Shown here: positions 26,015 through 35,391 of the stretch, piece by piece
Numbering within the stretch: the stretch's first letter is position 1
Layout of the letters: every line of letters starts with the position of its first letter
DNA from: Opitutus sp. GAS368
Lineage (GTDB): Bacteria; Verrucomicrobiota; Verrucomicrobiia; Opitutales; UBA953
Direction: 5' to 3'
Assembly (NCBI GenBank): GCA_945866215.1
Contig: CAMBGQ010000014.1
Location: forward strand, 1 to 40,971
DNA: 40,971 nucleotides
Notes under the pieces: model-generated
Told to the model about the DNA's origin: nothing
The model's input: only the letters and a program-made list of their open reading frames with translations
Databases searched by the model: none
Position numbers and translations under genes: made by a program

Positions 26015-27172
26015 TTATTTAGCAGCCTTGCTCTTGGCGATCAGGTCGTAGAACCGATCGAAGAGCACATCCGCATCATTCGGCCCTGGGCCGGCTTCCG
26101 GGTGATACTGGACGGAGAAGACCGGCTTATCCTTGAGACGCAGGCCGGAGACAGTGTCGTCGTTCATATTCACCTCAGTGACGATGGCGCCGCAGCGCTC
26201 CAGGTCCTCGCGCTTCGAGGCGAAGCCGTGGTTCTGGGCGGTGATGGCCACGCGGTCCTCTTCGGTGTTCTTGACGGGCTGGTTACCGCCGCGATGGCCG
26301 AACTTCAACTTGTAGGTCGAAGCGCCGATGGCGTGCGTGATGATCTGGTGACCAAGACAGATGCCGAAGACCGGGAAGGTCTGGATGAGGTCGGCCACGG
26401 CTTCGTGGGCATACTTCAGGGCGGCGGGATCGCCCGGGCCGTTGGAAAGGAACACGCCATCGGGATTAAAGGCGCGGATCTCGGCAGCGGGCGTGCGAGC
26501 CGGGAAGACATGGACGTCGAAGCCGGAGGCGACCAGGCGACGGAAGATCGAGGTCTTGGCGCCGAAGTCGTAGGCCGCAATGCGGTACTTGGTGGCACGG
26601 GCCTTGGGCTTGTTGAGGTGCGTGCCCGGGACGGTGAAGGCCTCGCAATCGCCGGCGGTGGCGTTGAAGTGGTAAGGCGCCTTGCAGGTGACGTCCTTGA
26701 CGAAGTCAGCGCCGACGGTGCCGGTCCAGGCGCGGGCTCGCTTGAGGGCTTCTTCGTCGGTGATGCCTTCGGTGGAGAGGCAAGCCTTCATGACGCCGGC
26801 GGAGCGCAGCTTCTTGGTGAGCGAGCGGGTGTCGACGCCTTCGATGCCGGGGATACCATACTTCACGAGCCAGCTGCCGAGGTCGGTGGTGGCCCGCCAA
26901 TTCGAGACGATGGGCGAAAGATCGCGCACGACGAAACCAGCGACGTGTGGGCGGGCGGATTCGAAGTCGTCTTCGTTGATACCGTAGTTGCCGATCTGCG
27001 GAGTCGTCATCGTGACAATCTGGCCGAAGTAGGAAGGGTCGGTGAGGATCTCCTGGTAGCCGGTCATGCTCGTATTGAACACGACTTCTCCGCAAAGGGT
27101 GGCCGAAGCTCCGAACGCCCTGCCCCGAAGAATGGTCCCATCTTCAAGAGCGAGCACGGCGGGTCGGTTCAT
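26015..27172 (-). CDS. carA: carbamoyl-phosphate synthase small subunit
   Basis: The start is taken at [12 protein letters not shown] (27172), because the conserved family N-terminus begins here. The upstream ATG at 27226 would add 18 unrelated residues. The protein is 385 aa. The N-terminal CPSase small domain has [17 protein letters not shown], and the C-terminal class I glutamine amidotransferase has GICLGHQ (C272) and [11 protein letters not shown] (H357, E359), so the Cys-His-Glu triad is complete. CarA hydrolyses glutamine and passes ammonia to CarB to make carbamoyl phosphate for arginine and pyrimidines. carB is not in the window. A lipoprotein gene follows after 10 bases. Confidence 0.95.
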   Translation of the reverse strand: MNRPAVLALEDGTILRGRAFGASATLCGEVVFNTSMTGYQEILTDPSYFGQIVTMTTPQIGNYGINEDDFESARPHVAGFVVRDLSPIVSNWRATTDLGSWLVKYGIPGIEGVDTRSLTKKLRSAGVMKACLSTEGITDEEALKRARAWTGTVGADFVKDVTCKAPYHFNATAGDCEAFTVPGTHLNKPKARATKYRIAAYDFGAKTSIFRRLVASGFDVHVFPARTPAAEIRAFNPDGVFLSNGPGDPAALKYAHEAVADLIQTFPVFGICLGHQIITHAIGASTYKLKFGHRGGNQPVKNTEEDRVAITAQNHGFASKREDLERCGAIVTEVNMNDDTVSGLRLKDKPVFSVQYHPEAGPGPNDADVLFDRFYDLIAKSKAAK

Positions 27173-27248
27173 GAGATGGTTTTGAATGAGGGTTCCGCCC
27201 CCGTGTGAAGCAAAAAAAGTTCCCATTCGAAGATAGTGCCGAACCCAA

Positions 27249-27268
27249 GGTCGGACCTGAGACCGACC
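27249..27268 (-). terminator. hairpin downstream of queE
   Basis: GGTCGG (27249-27254) and CCGACC (27263-27268) form a 6-bp stem with an 8-base loop, 17 bases past the queE stop and before the carA leader. No U-tract follows. It is a plausible but weak end of the galE-queE run. Confidence 0.35.
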
Positions 27269-27284
27269 AGCGCCGCTGACCTAC

Positions 27285-27968
27285 TCAGAAACCCTTGGAG
27301 ACATCGCCACCCAAGGGCGCCGGCGGGCGGGCCCGAGGGTCCAGACTGTCGGCCGAATAGGGCTTATGGACCTGCCAGCCCGCCCGGTAAGGGGCGCCGA
27401 CCTGCTTCACTTGCTCCGTGATCGTCCGCAAGACGGCCGGGTCGGCCCGAGAAGACCACTCCGGGTGCAACCAGACGTTAGGGCTAAGCCACTTGCCGCC
27501 GACGGCCTCAGTCCAGCGGCTGATGCTGTCCGGAGCCTCGACGATGAGCTTAATCTCGTCCGCCCGGGCTAAGGCCTCAGCCAGAGGGGGCTTGGCCCAC
27601 TTGGGGCTGACGGTCACCCAGGCGAAGCCGGGGGCAATCGGATAGGCCCCACAGGTCTCGAGGTGGACCTTGAGGCCGACCGAGGCCATGGCGGCCAGCA
27701 GAGCGGTCAAATCGTGGATGCAAGGCTCGCCGCCGGTAAGGACTACGAATTCTGGGCGGGCAGCGGCGGCCTCGTCGGCCAACTCGCCGGCCGAAGCCTT
27801 GCGGACCTGCTTGGGGACGAACTGAGGATGCCAAGTGGACGCGGAGTCGCACCAGGCACACTTCACCGGGCAACCTTGGAGTCTTATGAAGAAAGCCTTG
27901 CGACCGAGATGGACGCCTTCCCCCTGCCAACTGAGGAACGTCTCATTGACGGGGTAAAGCTCAGCCAT
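27285..27968 (-). CDS. queE: 7-carboxy-7-deazaguanine synthase (radical SAM)
   Basis: The protein is 227 aa from MAELYPVNETFLSWQGEGVHLG. The frame extends to 28037 but only over the end of queD, so the inner start is used. The radical-SAM cluster motif is CPVKCAWC (C33, C37, C40), and VLTGGEP follows. The N-terminal SWQGEG and the short barrel are typical of QueE. It converts 6-carboxytetrahydropterin to 7-carboxy-7-deazaguanine using SAM and a 4Fe-4S cluster. It starts 2 bases after the queD stop. queC and queD precede it, giving the full path from 7,8-dihydroneopterin triphosphate to preQ0, apart from FolE. It is the last gene of the leftward run from galE. Confidence 0.94.
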   Translation of the reverse strand: MAELYPVNETFLSWQGEGVHLGRKAFFIRLQGCPVKCAWCDSASTWHPQFVPKQVRKASAGELADEAAAARPEFVVLTGGEPCIHDLTALLAAMASVGLKVHLETCGAYPIAPGFAWVTVSPKWAKPPLAEALARADEIKLIVEAPDSISRWTEAVGGKWLSPNVWLHPEWSSRADPAVLRTITEQVKQVGAPYRAGWQVHKPYSADSLDPRARPPAPLGGDVSKGF

Positions 27969-27970
27969 GG

Positions 27971-28405
27971 TCAGGCCTTCGGCTGATAGCTCGCCTTGTT
28001 CTTGGTGTCCTCGTGCAGGACGATCTGCCGGACCCAAGCGCGGCCGCCGGTTTCCTTGCGGACCATCGGATCAAAAGTCTCGAAGAGGAACTGCGCAATG
28101 CCTTCGGTGGAGACGGAATCGATCACGAGCGGACGGAAAAGCTTCGGGTAATCTTTGAGCAGCTGCTCGCGCACCGGGTCTTCCTTAGCGAAGAGGCAGG
28201 CGTGATCGAGGTGGTCCGCAATCCAGGTCTTCAGGAAACCGAGGCCACCGAAATCCACGACGAAGCCGCGCTCGTCGAGACGTTCGCAGCCGAATTCAAT
28301 CTCGATTCCCCAATTATGACCGTGCAGAAACGAGCAATGCCCGTCGTGCCGGTGCTGCCGGTGGGCGAACGGGATGTCGCGGTAGGTCTTGCTGCAGGTG
28401 AACAT
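27971..28405 (-). CDS. queD: 6-carboxy-5,6,7,8-tetrahydropterin synthase
   Basis: The protein is 144 aa from MFTCSKTYRDIPFAHRQ. The frame is open to 28465 without family similarity, so the inner ATG is used. Zinc ligands are H15, H28 and H30 (FAHRQ and LHGHNW), with the catalytic Cys24 in HCSFLHGHNW. A DHLDH pair and a late Glu in VLHEDT complete the expected active site. QueD makes 6-carboxytetrahydropterin from dihydroneopterin triphosphate, step two of queuosine/preQ0 synthesis. It follows queC with an 89-base gap and precedes queE by 2 bases. Confidence 0.94.
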   Translation of the reverse strand: MFTCSKTYRDIPFAHRQHRHDGHCSFLHGHNWGIEIEFGCERLDERGFVVDFGGLGFLKTWIADHLDHACLFAKEDPVREQLLKDYPKLFRPLVIDSVSTEGIAQFLFETFDPMVRKETGGRAWVRQIVLHEDTKNKASYQPKA

Positions 28406-28494
28406 GCGGGCGTCCCCCGAAATAGAGGCCTGCCCCAGCGAGCCGCAAGGCACAACCGAACCCAATAGAGCCCAAAATCAGCGAAACCGAGAAA

Positions 28495-29154
28495 TCAGGC
28501 CCGATAAACCGTCGGATCCTGCACGCCGGCGCGGACAAAAGCTTCCTTACGCTCCACGCAGGTACCGCACTTGCCGCAATGCTTCTCGCCGCCGACATAG
28601 CACGACCACGTCAGCGCGAAAGGAACGCCGAGTTCGACGCCACGCTGCACAATCGCGGCTTTGTCCATACCCACGAACGGACGTTCAAGCGAGACCTCAT
28701 GCCAGTCGGCGAGCCGGATGGCCTTATCCAAGGCATCGGCAAAAGCCGGGCGGCAATCAGGATAGATAGCATGGTCACCGCCATGGGCGCCGTAGGCGAC
28801 CGAGGTGGCCTTGAGCGACATCGCCCAGGCCGCGGCGGTTGCGATGAGGAGCATGTTCCGATTCGGCACGACAGTAGCCTTCATGCTGACCTCTTCGTAG
28901 TGACCTTCAGGCACGTCGATATGGGAATCCGTCAGAGCGTTGGCGCCGAAGAGCGGCGTCAGCCCACGGAGATCGGCGATGCGGTGAGGGACCTTGTAAT
29001 GGGCGCAGATCTCCGCGGCGGCGACCAGCTCGCGGCGGTGGCGCTGACCGTAGTCAACCGACAGCGCATGCACTTCTCTGCCCTCGGCCAACAGATGGGC
29101 CAGGAGCACGGTAGAATCCATTCCGCCGGAGTGAATGATGACAGTGCGCTTCAT
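28495..29154 (-). CDS. queC: 7-cyano-7-deazaguanine (preQ0) synthase
   Basis: The protein is 219 aa. The ATP-pyrophosphatase loop is SGGMDS (9-14), followed by SVDYGQRH. The C-terminal zinc site has four cysteines (C185, C193, C196, C199 in [15 protein letters not shown]). It ATP-dependently converts 7-carboxy-7-deazaguanine to preQ0. It lies 42 bases after ybeY and ahead of queD and queE, so queC-queD-queE are collinear. The later genes queF, tgt and queA are not in the window. Confidence 0.95.
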   Translation of the reverse strand: MKRTVIIHSGGMDSTVLLAHLLAEGREVHALSVDYGQRHRRELVAAAEICAHYKVPHRIADLRGLTPLFGANALTDSHIDVPEGHYEEVSMKATVVPNRNMLLIATAAAWAMSLKATSVAYGAHGGDHAIYPDCRPAFADALDKAIRLADWHEVSLERPFVGMDKAAIVQRGVELGVPFALTWSCYVGGEKHCGKCGTCVERKEAFVRAGVQDPTVYRA

Positions 29155-29196
29155 CAGCGGTCAAGTTGAACGCGGACGGCCCCGAGGGCGAGTCCG

Positions 29197-29658
29197 TTAA
29201 TCGCGGACCCGCAGCTTGGCCCCCAGCTTGTCGAGGTGCGAGACCGCCACGGCCTCGCCGACGCGCATGGCCGCAGACTCCTTACGATTACCGTCACGCA
29301 GACCAGAAAGATGCAGCCAGCCGTGGGCCACATAGAGACGCAGCTCGGTGGCGAGCGTGACGCCATGCTCCTTGGCGGCCCGGCGGGCTTGGTCGATATT
29401 CACGCAAATCTCGCCTGCAAAAGACTCACCAGGGTGCTCTTCGCCGACAAACGTAATCACATCGGTCACGCTCGGATCACCGAGGAATTCGTCGTGCAGC
29501 TTGGCCGTCTCCTTGTCCCCCAGGAAGGCGACGGACAGCGACCCTTCGGGACAGCGGTAGCCTTTCAGTTTGTCGAGCGCATGGACTACGCGCTGAACGG
29601 AAACCGCGGAGACCTTGGTCTTCGCGTGGCGGACAGAGATATCGACGATACGGCTCAT
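29197..29658 (-). CDS. ybeY: endoribonuclease YbeY (rRNA maturation factor)
   Basis: The protein is 153 aa, of typical length. The core contains LGDPSVTDVITF and GEICVNIDQA, both YbeY hallmarks. The metal site reads HGWLHLSGLRD: H112 and H116 are present, but the third ligand of the usual HxxxHxxxxxH is Asp (D122). YbeY is a single-strand endoribonuclease acting in 16S rRNA 3'-end maturation and 70S quality control. Its start overlaps the stop of the HIT gene as ATGA. That overlap, with galE upstream and queC downstream, places it in one leftward run. Confidence 0.92.
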   Translation of the reverse strand: MSRIVDISVRHAKTKVSAVSVQRVVHALDKLKGYRCPEGSLSVAFLGDKETAKLHDEFLGDPSVTDVITFVGEEHPGESFAGEICVNIDQARRAAKEHGVTLATELRLYVAHGWLHLSGLRDGNRKESAAMRVGEAVAVSHLDKLGAKLRVRD

Positions 29659-30146
29659 GCGGCGGCGAAGACGGGTTTGAGCCGCGCCCAGAGCTCGGAC
29701 AGCGCCTGCGGGAGGACGCGCGTATCACCGATGACGGGCATGAAGTTGTGATCGCCGTCCCAGCGCGGCACGATGTGGAAGTGGAGGTGCGTCGGGATGC
29801 CCGCGCCCGCGGCCTTGCCGAGATTGAGCCCCATATTGAATCCAGCCGGGCTCATCACCTTCTGCAGCACCGCCTGACATCGCACCAGCAGGTCCATCAT
29901 CTCGATGCGTTCAGCCGGAGTGAGGTCGGCCAGTTCACCGACCTCGCGATTGGGTAGCACCATCAGGTGGCCTGGATTGTAAGGCGAGTTATTGAGGATG
30001 ACGAAGCAGTGCGGGCCGCGGTGCAGAATCAGATTCGCTTCGTCGTCGTTTGCCACGAGCAACGCCGCGAACGGGCTGCCAGCGCCGGGCTCCTTACGGG
30101 AGTGGATATACTGGATGCGCCAGTGCGGGTGAAGTTGCTCGGACAT
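29655..30146 (-). CDS. HIT-family nucleotide hydrolase/phosphorylase
   Basis: The protein is 163 aa. The histidine-triad motif is HLHFHIVPRW (H120, H122, H124), preceded by NMGLNLGKAAGAGIPTH. The earlier NNSPYNPGHLMVLP block is characteristic of the Ap4A phosphorylase-like HIT branch. Such enzymes cleave dinucleoside polyphosphates or nucleoside phosphoramidates through a His-NMP intermediate. It overlaps ybeY by 4 bases and lies 4 bases after galE, so it is tightly coupled in the run. The substrate cannot be assigned from sequence alone. Confidence 0.9.
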   Translation of the reverse strand: MSEQLHPHWRIQYIHSRKEPGAGSPFAALLVANDDEANLILHRGPHCFVILNNSPYNPGHLMVLPNREVGELADLTPAERIEMMDLLVRCQAVLQKVMSPAGFNMGLNLGKAAGAGIPTHLHFHIVPRWDGDHNFMPVIGDTRVLPQALSELWARLKPVFAAA

Positions 30147-30150
30147 CGGA

Positions 30151-31140
30151 TCAGGAGGCGTAACCCTTGGGTCGGGCGAGGTGCCAATTGCATGCCGTCA
30201 GGACGATACTGTCGAGTGTGTCGTAGTGCGGGACCCAGCCGAGTTCGCGACGGACCTTGGAGGCGTCGGCGTAAAGCGCGGGTGGATCGCCTTCGCGGCG
30301 CGGGGCGAACGCATGCGGGACGGGCCGGCCGAGGATGCGGCCAACGCTGGCGATGACATCTTTAACCGAATACGGCGTGCCCGTACCGAGATTATAGAAG
30401 TGGGCCTGCCCGGGCTGGTTTAGCTTCGGAAGCACGTCGAGGTGGGCACGGGAAAGGTCGTCAACGTGCACGTAGTCGCGCAGGCAGGTGCCATCCGGGG
30501 TCGGGTAATCCGTACCGAAAACCTGGAGTGGCGGACGACGGCCCAACGCCGCGGCAATCGCCAGCGGGATCAGGTGCGTCTCCGGTGAATGGTCTTCACC
30601 GATGGCGGCATCCGCCGAAGCCCCAGCGGCATTGAAATAACGGAAGGCGGCGAAGCTTAGGCCGTGCGAGGCGGCGAGTTCCGCGAGGCGACGTTCGACG
30701 GCGAGTTTCGTGGCGCCGTACGGATTGATGGGTTGCTGCGGCAGATCCTCAGTCATCGGCATCTTCTCCGGGATACCGTAGGTCGCGCAGGTGCTCGAGA
30801 AGACCAGCTTCTTCACGCCCTCGGCAAGCATCGCCTGGAGCAGGCCTTCGGTGCGCACGACGTTGTTCTCGTGGTAGCGGGCGGGCTGTTGGACGGATTC
30901 GCCGACATTCGTGAAGGCGGCGAAATCGATGACCACTTCGGCGGCGGACTCGCGCAGGGCGGCGCGGACCGCGGTCTGGTCACCCATATCGGCACGGAAG
31001 AACTTCACCCCCGCCGGCACGGATTTGGCGTGGCCGTAGGAGAGGTCGTCCAACACGGCCACCTTGTGCCCGGCGGCCAGCGCCTGCCGGACGCAATGGC
31101 TGCCGATGTAGCCGGCACCGCCCACCACGAACACGTTCAT
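30151..31140 (-). CDS. galE: UDP-glucose 4-epimerase
   Basis: The protein is 329 aa from MNVFVVGGAGYIGSH. The frame is open to 31203, but the NAD-binding strand begins at the chosen start. The extended-SDR Rossmann motif is GGAGYIGSH (7-15), and the catalytic pair is Y141 and K145 in NPYGATK. The sequences SSTCATYG, FRYFNAAGA and RDYVHVDDL are all typical of GalE. It interconverts UDP-glucose and UDP-galactose for galactose use and cell-surface glycans. It is first in the leftward run galE-HIT-ybeY-queC-queD-queE and diverges from leuS across 106 bases. Confidence 0.93.
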   Translation of the reverse strand: MNVFVVGGAGYIGSHCVRQALAAGHKVAVLDDLSYGHAKSVPAGVKFFRADMGDQTAVRAALRESAAEVVIDFAAFTNVGESVQQPARYHENNVVRTEGLLQAMLAEGVKKLVFSSTCATYGIPEKMPMTEDLPQQPINPYGATKLAVERRLAELAASHGLSFAAFRYFNAAGASADAAIGEDHSPETHLIPLAIAAALGRRPPLQVFGTDYPTPDGTCLRDYVHVDDLSRAHLDVLPKLNQPGQAHFYNLGTGTPYSVKDVIASVGRILGRPVPHAFAPRREGDPPALYADASKVRRELGWVPHYDTLDSIVLTACNWHLARPKGYAS

Positions 31141-31246
31141 GAAAGGCAGATAATCCCCGCTGGACGGCCTAGGCAAGCGGGATAGGGCCGCCGTACGCTC
31201 CAAAACCTTGCCAGCATCGTCCCGAACCTCCTATCTGCACGCATTC

Positions 31247-33856
31247 ATGGAATCTTCGGAAATAAAACATGGCAGCTACGACTTCCCGGCCTTCGAGCAG
31301 AAGTGGCAGGCCGCTTGGAAAGCCGGCGCCACGTTCCGCACTGAGCCAATCTCTTGCGGTAAGCCGAAGTACTACGTCCTGGATATGTTCCCCTACCCCT
31401 CTGGCGCCGGCCTGCACATCGGCCACCCCGAGGGCTACACCGCTTCGGATATCCTCGCCCGCTATAAGAAGGCCAACGGCTTCAACGTCCTCCACCCGAT
31501 GGGTTGGGACGCTTTCGGCCTCCCCGCCGAACAGCATGCAATCGCCACCGGCGAGCACCCAGCCGTCCAGACCAAGCGCAACATCGATAACTTTCGCCGC
31601 CAGCTGCAGATGCTTGGCTTCGCCATCGACTGGGATCGCGAGCTCTCGACCACCGACGAGAACTACTTCCGCTGGACGCAGTGGATTTTCCTCAAGCTCT
31701 TCCGCCACGGTCTGGCGTACGTCTCCGAAAAGCCCGTCTGGTTCTGCCCGGCCCTCGGCACCGTCCTCGCTAACGAGGAAGTCCTCAATACGCCCGAAGG
31801 CCCCCGCTCCGACCGCGGTAGCCACCCGGTCGAACGCCGTCCGATCCGCCAGTGGGTCCTGCGCATCACCGCCTACGCGGACAAGCTCATCGAAGGCCTC
31901 GACCACGTCGATTGGCCCGATTCCACCAAGCGCCTCCAGAAGAATTGGATCGGCAAATCCGAGGGCGCCGAAGTCACCTTCCAGCTCGATGGTCATGCCG
32001 ATAAGCTGACGGTCTTCACCACCCGTCCGGACACCCTTTACGGCGCAACCTATATGGTCATCGCGCCTGAGCACCCGCTCATCGGCAAGCTCACGACCGC
32101 CGGCCAGAAGAACGCAGTCGAAAGCTACGTCGCCGCGGTCCGCAACAAGACCGACCTCGAGCGCACTGACCTCGCGGCTAAGAAGAAGACCGGCGTGTTC
32201 ACGGGTGCTTACGCTATCAACCCCGTCAACGGCGCGAAGATCCCCGTGTGGACCGCCGACTACGTGCTCATCACCTACGGCACCGGTGCCATCATGGCCG
32301 TGCCGGCGCACGACGAACGCGACTGGGAATTCGCCAAGCAGTTCGCGCTCCCCATCATCCAGGTCGTCGGTTCCAAGGAAGCAATCGACGTCAATGAGAA
32401 GCCTTGGACGGAGGACGGCCCGATGGTGAACTCGGGTCCGTTCGACGGCCTCTCCGCCCACGAGACCAAGAAGAAAATTACCGCTGACCTCGCCGCCAAG
32501 GGCCAGGGCAAGCTCGCCGTGAACTTCAAGCTGCGTGACTGGCTCTTCTCGCGCCAGCGCTACTGGGGCGAGCCCTTCCCGCTCCTCTGGGTTTCCCGCG
32601 AAGACTACGCCAAGATCCCGGCCGACTCCGAAGTACGCGAATTCTTGCCGAAGGAGCCCGTCACCTGCCAACTCAACGGCGTCGAAGTCTGCGCCGTGCC
32701 GCTGACGTCCAAGCAACTCCCGCTCACCCTGCCTCAGGTCAAATCCTACCTGCCCTCGCCGACCGGCGACTCGCCGCTGTCGAAGGAACCCGAGTGGACC
32801 GAGGTCTGGTATGACGTCGCCTCCGGTGCCACCGTCTCGCAGTCCCAGCCGCAGCCCGGTCCGCTCTGGATCAAGGCTTCGCGCGAAACCAACACCATGC
32901 CCCAGTGGGCTGGCTCTTGCTGGTACTACCTGCGCTACATCGACCCCAAGAACGCCGAGGCCATCGCCTCCAAGGCCGACCTGGAATACTGGGGCTGCCC
33001 CGACTTCTATATCGGCGGCGCCGAGCATGCCGTGCTGCACCTGCTGTACGCGCGCTTCTGGCACCGCTTCCTCCACGAGATTGGCGTCCTGCCGACCGCG
33101 GAACCGTTCAAGAAGCTCTTCCACCAAGGCCTCATCATGGGCGAAGACGGCGAGAAGATGTCCAAGAGCCGTGGCAACGTCGTGAACCCGGACGCCATCG
33201 TTAAGGACCACGGCGCCGATGCGCTGCGCATGTATCTCATGTTCCTCGGACCGCTCGAGGCCTCCAAGCCTTGGAACTCCGACGGCATCATCGGCATCAC
33301 CCGTTTCCTCCGTCGCCTCTGGCGCCTGGCGGTCGACGAGAACACCGGCAAGGTCTCGCCGAAGATTAGCGCCGATGGTGCTGAATCCGAAGAACTCGTC
33401 CGCGAGCTCCATCGCACCATCCAGAAAGTCGAGAAGGACATCGAGACCCTGCAGTTCAACACCGCCATCTCACAGATGATGATCCTCATGAACGTCGCCG
33501 AGAAATCCCCCGCCCTGCGTCGTGCCACCGTCGAGGACTTCGTGCGCCTCGCCGCGCCGTTCGCCCCGCACGTCTGCGAAGAAATCTGGGCCCGCCTTGG
33601 TCACAAAGAAGGCGTCACCGCAGGCGGCTGGCCTAAGCTCGACGCCTCCAAGCTCATCGAGACCACCGTCGAGGTCATCTTCCAGGTCAACGGCAAGGTC
33701 CGCGCCACCGCCAAGGTCGCCAAGGATATCTCCAAGGACGCCCTGCTGGCGCTGGCCAAGGCCCACGCCGACGTGCTCAAGTTCACCGACGGCAAGCCCG
33801 TCGTGAAGGAGATCGTCGTCCCGGGCAAGCTGGTGAACATCGTCGTCGCCGGCTGA
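31247..33856 (+). CDS. leuS: leucyl-tRNA synthetase
   Basis: The protein is 869 aa, close to bacterial LeuS length. The start is taken at [20 protein letters not shown] (31247). An upstream in-frame start at 31208 would add 13 residues without family character. Class Ia signatures are present: HIGH as [14 protein letters not shown] (57-60) and KMSKS at 637-641. The editing domain (CP1) shows [12 protein letters not shown] and [15 protein letters not shown], with the conserved Asp of the editing pocket. An insertion with [19 protein letters not shown] precedes the second half of the catalytic domain. The C-terminal domain ends [13 protein letters not shown], the tRNA-binding extension. It charges tRNA-Leu in the cytoplasm. 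A strong terminator follows. Confidence 0.96.
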   Translation: MESSEIKHGSYDFPAFEQKWQAAWKAGATFRTEPISCGKPKYYVLDMFPYPSGAGLHIGHPEGYTASDILARYKKANGFNVLHPMGWDAFGLPAEQHAIATGEHPAVQTKRNIDNFRRQLQMLGFAIDWDRELSTTDENYFRWTQWIFLKLFRHGLAYVSEKPVWFCPALGTVLANEEVLNTPEGPRSDRGSHPVERRPIRQWVLRITAYADKLIEGLDHVDWPDSTKRLQKNWIGKSEGAEVTFQLDGHADKLTVFTTRPDTLYGATYMVIAPEHPLIGKLTTAGQKNAVESYVAAVRNKTDLERTDLAAKKKTGVFTGAYAINPVNGAKIPVWTADYVLITYGTGAIMAVPAHDERDWEFAKQFALPIIQVVGSKEAIDVNEKPWTEDGPMVNSGPFDGLSAHETKKKITADLAAKGQGKLAVNFKLRDWLFSRQRYWGEPFPLLWVSREDYAKIPADSEVREFLPKEPVTCQLNGVEVCAVPLTSKQLPLTLPQVKSYLPSPTGDSPLSKEPEWTEVWYDVASGATVSQSQPQPGPLWIKASRETNTMPQWAGSCWYYLRYIDPKNAEAIASKADLEYWGCPDFYIGGAEHAVLHLLYARFWHRFLHEIGVLPTAEPFKKLFHQGLIMGEDGEKMSKSRGNVVNPDAIVKDHGADALRMYLMFLGPLEASKPWNSDGIIGITRFLRRLWRLAVDENTGKVSPKISADGAESEELVRELHRTIQKVEKDIETLQFNTAISQMMILMNVAEKSPALRRATVEDFVRLAAPFAPHVCEEIWARLGHKEGVTAGGWPKLDASKLIETTVEVIFQVNGKVRATAKVAKDISKDALLALAKAHADVLKFTDGKPVVKEIVVPGKLVNIVVAG

Positions 33857-33876
33857 GCACCGCGCACCACTCCAAT

Positions 33877-33905
33877 AAAAAGGGCCCCGTTACGGGGCCC
33901 TTTTT
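33877..33905. terminator. strong bidirectional intrinsic terminator
   Basis: AAAAAGGGCCCCG-TTA-CGGGGCCCTTTTT has perfect 13-base arms with A/T tails on both sides, so it gives a U-tract in both directions. It lies 20 bases after the leuS stop and 20 bases before the convergent exuT-like stop, and should serve both. Confidence 0.92.
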
Positions 33906-33925
33906 ATTTCACAGTGAGGCGCGGC

Positions 33926-35284
33926 TTACTTGGCCTCGGCTTCAACGATGTCTTCCATCTTCACCGGCTCCATGCGCGGCACAAGGACATGGATGACAAG
34001 TAAGCCGAGAAGGTAGGCGGACCCCGCAATGAACCAGAGGATGGCATAGGAACCGGTTTGCGTCAGGACCTCGCCGACGACGAGCGCGAGGACCATGCCA
34101 CCCACCGCGCCGGCCATGCCACCGATACCGACGACCGAGCCGACCGCTTTGCGGGGGAACATGTCGGAGGCGAGGGTGAAGATATTAGCCGACCAACCCT
34201 GGTGCGCGGCCGCAGCGAGCGAGACGAGGAGCACCGCGGGCCACATGCCGACATCGTTGACGAAGACGATCGGAACGACGCTGACAGCGCAGATGCCCAT
34301 TGCGGTCTTGCGCGCCGCATTGACCGTCCAGCCGGCCTTAATGAGGCGGGAGGAAATCCACCCACCGCCGATGCTGCCGACATCCGCAATCAGGTAGATA
34401 GTCACCAGTGGCAGTCCGATGTTTTTGAGGTCGACGCCGTGCTGCTTGTTGAGGAAACCCGGAATCCAGAAGAGGTAGAGCCACCAGACCGGGTCGGTCA
34501 TGAACTTACCAATAGCAAAGGCCCACGTCTGGCGGAACTTGAGCAGGCTGAGCCAACTGACCTTGCCCTGCTCGTCGGGTGGATCGGATTCGATATGGGC
34601 GAGCTCGGCCGCGGTGATGGTCGGGTGTTCGCGGGGAGAGTGGTAGGCCAAGGCCCACCAGATGACCCAGAAGAAACCGATGGCGCCGGTGACGATGAAA
34701 GCCCATTCCCAACCCCAGGTGACGGCGATCCACGGAACCAAGAGGGGGGCGCCGAGGGCGCCGACGTTGGTGCCAGAATTGAAGATACCGGTCGCGAAGG
34801 CGCGCTCCTTCTTGGGGAACCATTCAGCGGTGGCCTTGATCGCGGCCGGGAAGTTGCCCGCCTCGCCCAGGCCCAAGATGAAGCGCATCAGGGCGAAGCC
34901 CGCGGCGGCTCCCGTGAGGGTCACCCAAGCGAAGCCCGTCTTGGCGTCGATTTGCATCCAGGGGAGACTGAAGGACGGAAGGAGATGAGCGAACCCATGG
35001 CCCATGGCGGCCAGACTCCAGATGGTGACGAAGATGATGAAGCCCTTCTTGATGCCGATGCGGTCGATGATGCGACCCGAGAGCACCATGCCGATGGCGT
35101 AGGCGAACTGGAAGCTGAAGACGATGGCGGCGTAGGTCCGCTCATCCCAGCCAAACTCCTTCTCCAAGGCCGGCTTCAGCAAGCCAATGACCTGACGGTC
35201 GATATAGTTGATCGTGGCGGCGAAGAATAACAAGGCGCAGATGGTCCAACGCTTGTTGCCGATTTTTCCTAGGACTTCGGTCAT
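33926..35284 (-). CDS. hexuronate (ExuT-like) MFS transporter
   Basis: The protein is 452 aa with about 12 membrane segments. The N-terminal helix carries INYIDRQVIGLLKPALEKEF, followed by IVFSFQFAYAIGMVLSGRIIDRIG. This pattern is shared by the anion:cation symporter family members ExuT and similar hexuronate importers. An ILGLGEAGNFPAAIK segment is also characteristic of that family. It imports galacturonate or glucuronate with H+ by family analogy. It diverges from the run that ends with uxaC (glucuronate/galacturonate isomerase), which supports hexuronate as substrate. It is convergent with leuS, with the strong terminator between them. Confidence 0.87.
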   Translation of the reverse strand: MTEVLGKIGNKRWTICALLFFAATINYIDRQVIGLLKPALEKEFGWDERTYAAIVFSFQFAYAIGMVLSGRIIDRIGIKKGFIIFVTIWSLAAMGHGFAHLLPSFSLPWMQIDAKTGFAWVTLTGAAAGFALMRFILGLGEAGNFPAAIKATAEWFPKKERAFATGIFNSGTNVGALGAPLLVPWIAVTWGWEWAFIVTGAIGFFWVIWWALAYHSPREHPTITAAELAHIESDPPDEQGKVSWLSLLKFRQTWAFAIGKFMTDPVWWLYLFWIPGFLNKQHGVDLKNIGLPLVTIYLIADVGSIGGGWISSRLIKAGWTVNAARKTAMGICAVSVVPIVFVNDVGMWPAVLLVSLAAAAHQGWSANIFTLASDMFPRKAVGSVVGIGGMAGAVGGMVLALVVGEVLTQTGSYAILWFIAGSAYLLGLLVIHVLVPRMEPVKMEDIVEAEAK

Positions 35285-35391
35285 GTATTTGGGTGTCAGT
35301 GGAGCAAAACGCCGATTTTAGGGTAAGTCCACCCCAGAAGTCCTGTTGACGCAACCCTGCGCCAAAGCCACTTTTGTTCTCGAATATAAAC

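Noticed and set aside
31156-31181. Nested palindromes (CCCGCT/AGCGGG around GCCTAGGC) between galE and leuS as a T-box-like leader
   Set aside because: No T-box consensus or terminator/antiterminator pair is visible, and T-boxes are not expected outside Gram-positive-like groups. It is probably GC-rich coincidence.
31169-33412. 747-aa open frame antisense to leuS, and similar long antisense frames at 24082-25374, 37753-38988, 38570-39784, 5760-6941 and 21729-22985
   Set aside because: They lie exactly opposite well-recognised genes, have shadow-type composition from high GC third positions, and show no family motifs.
35374-35391. TTG start for the D-2-hydroxyacid dehydrogenase
   Set aside because: ATG at 35392 begins directly at the first beta strand (MKKTRILL), as expected for the family.
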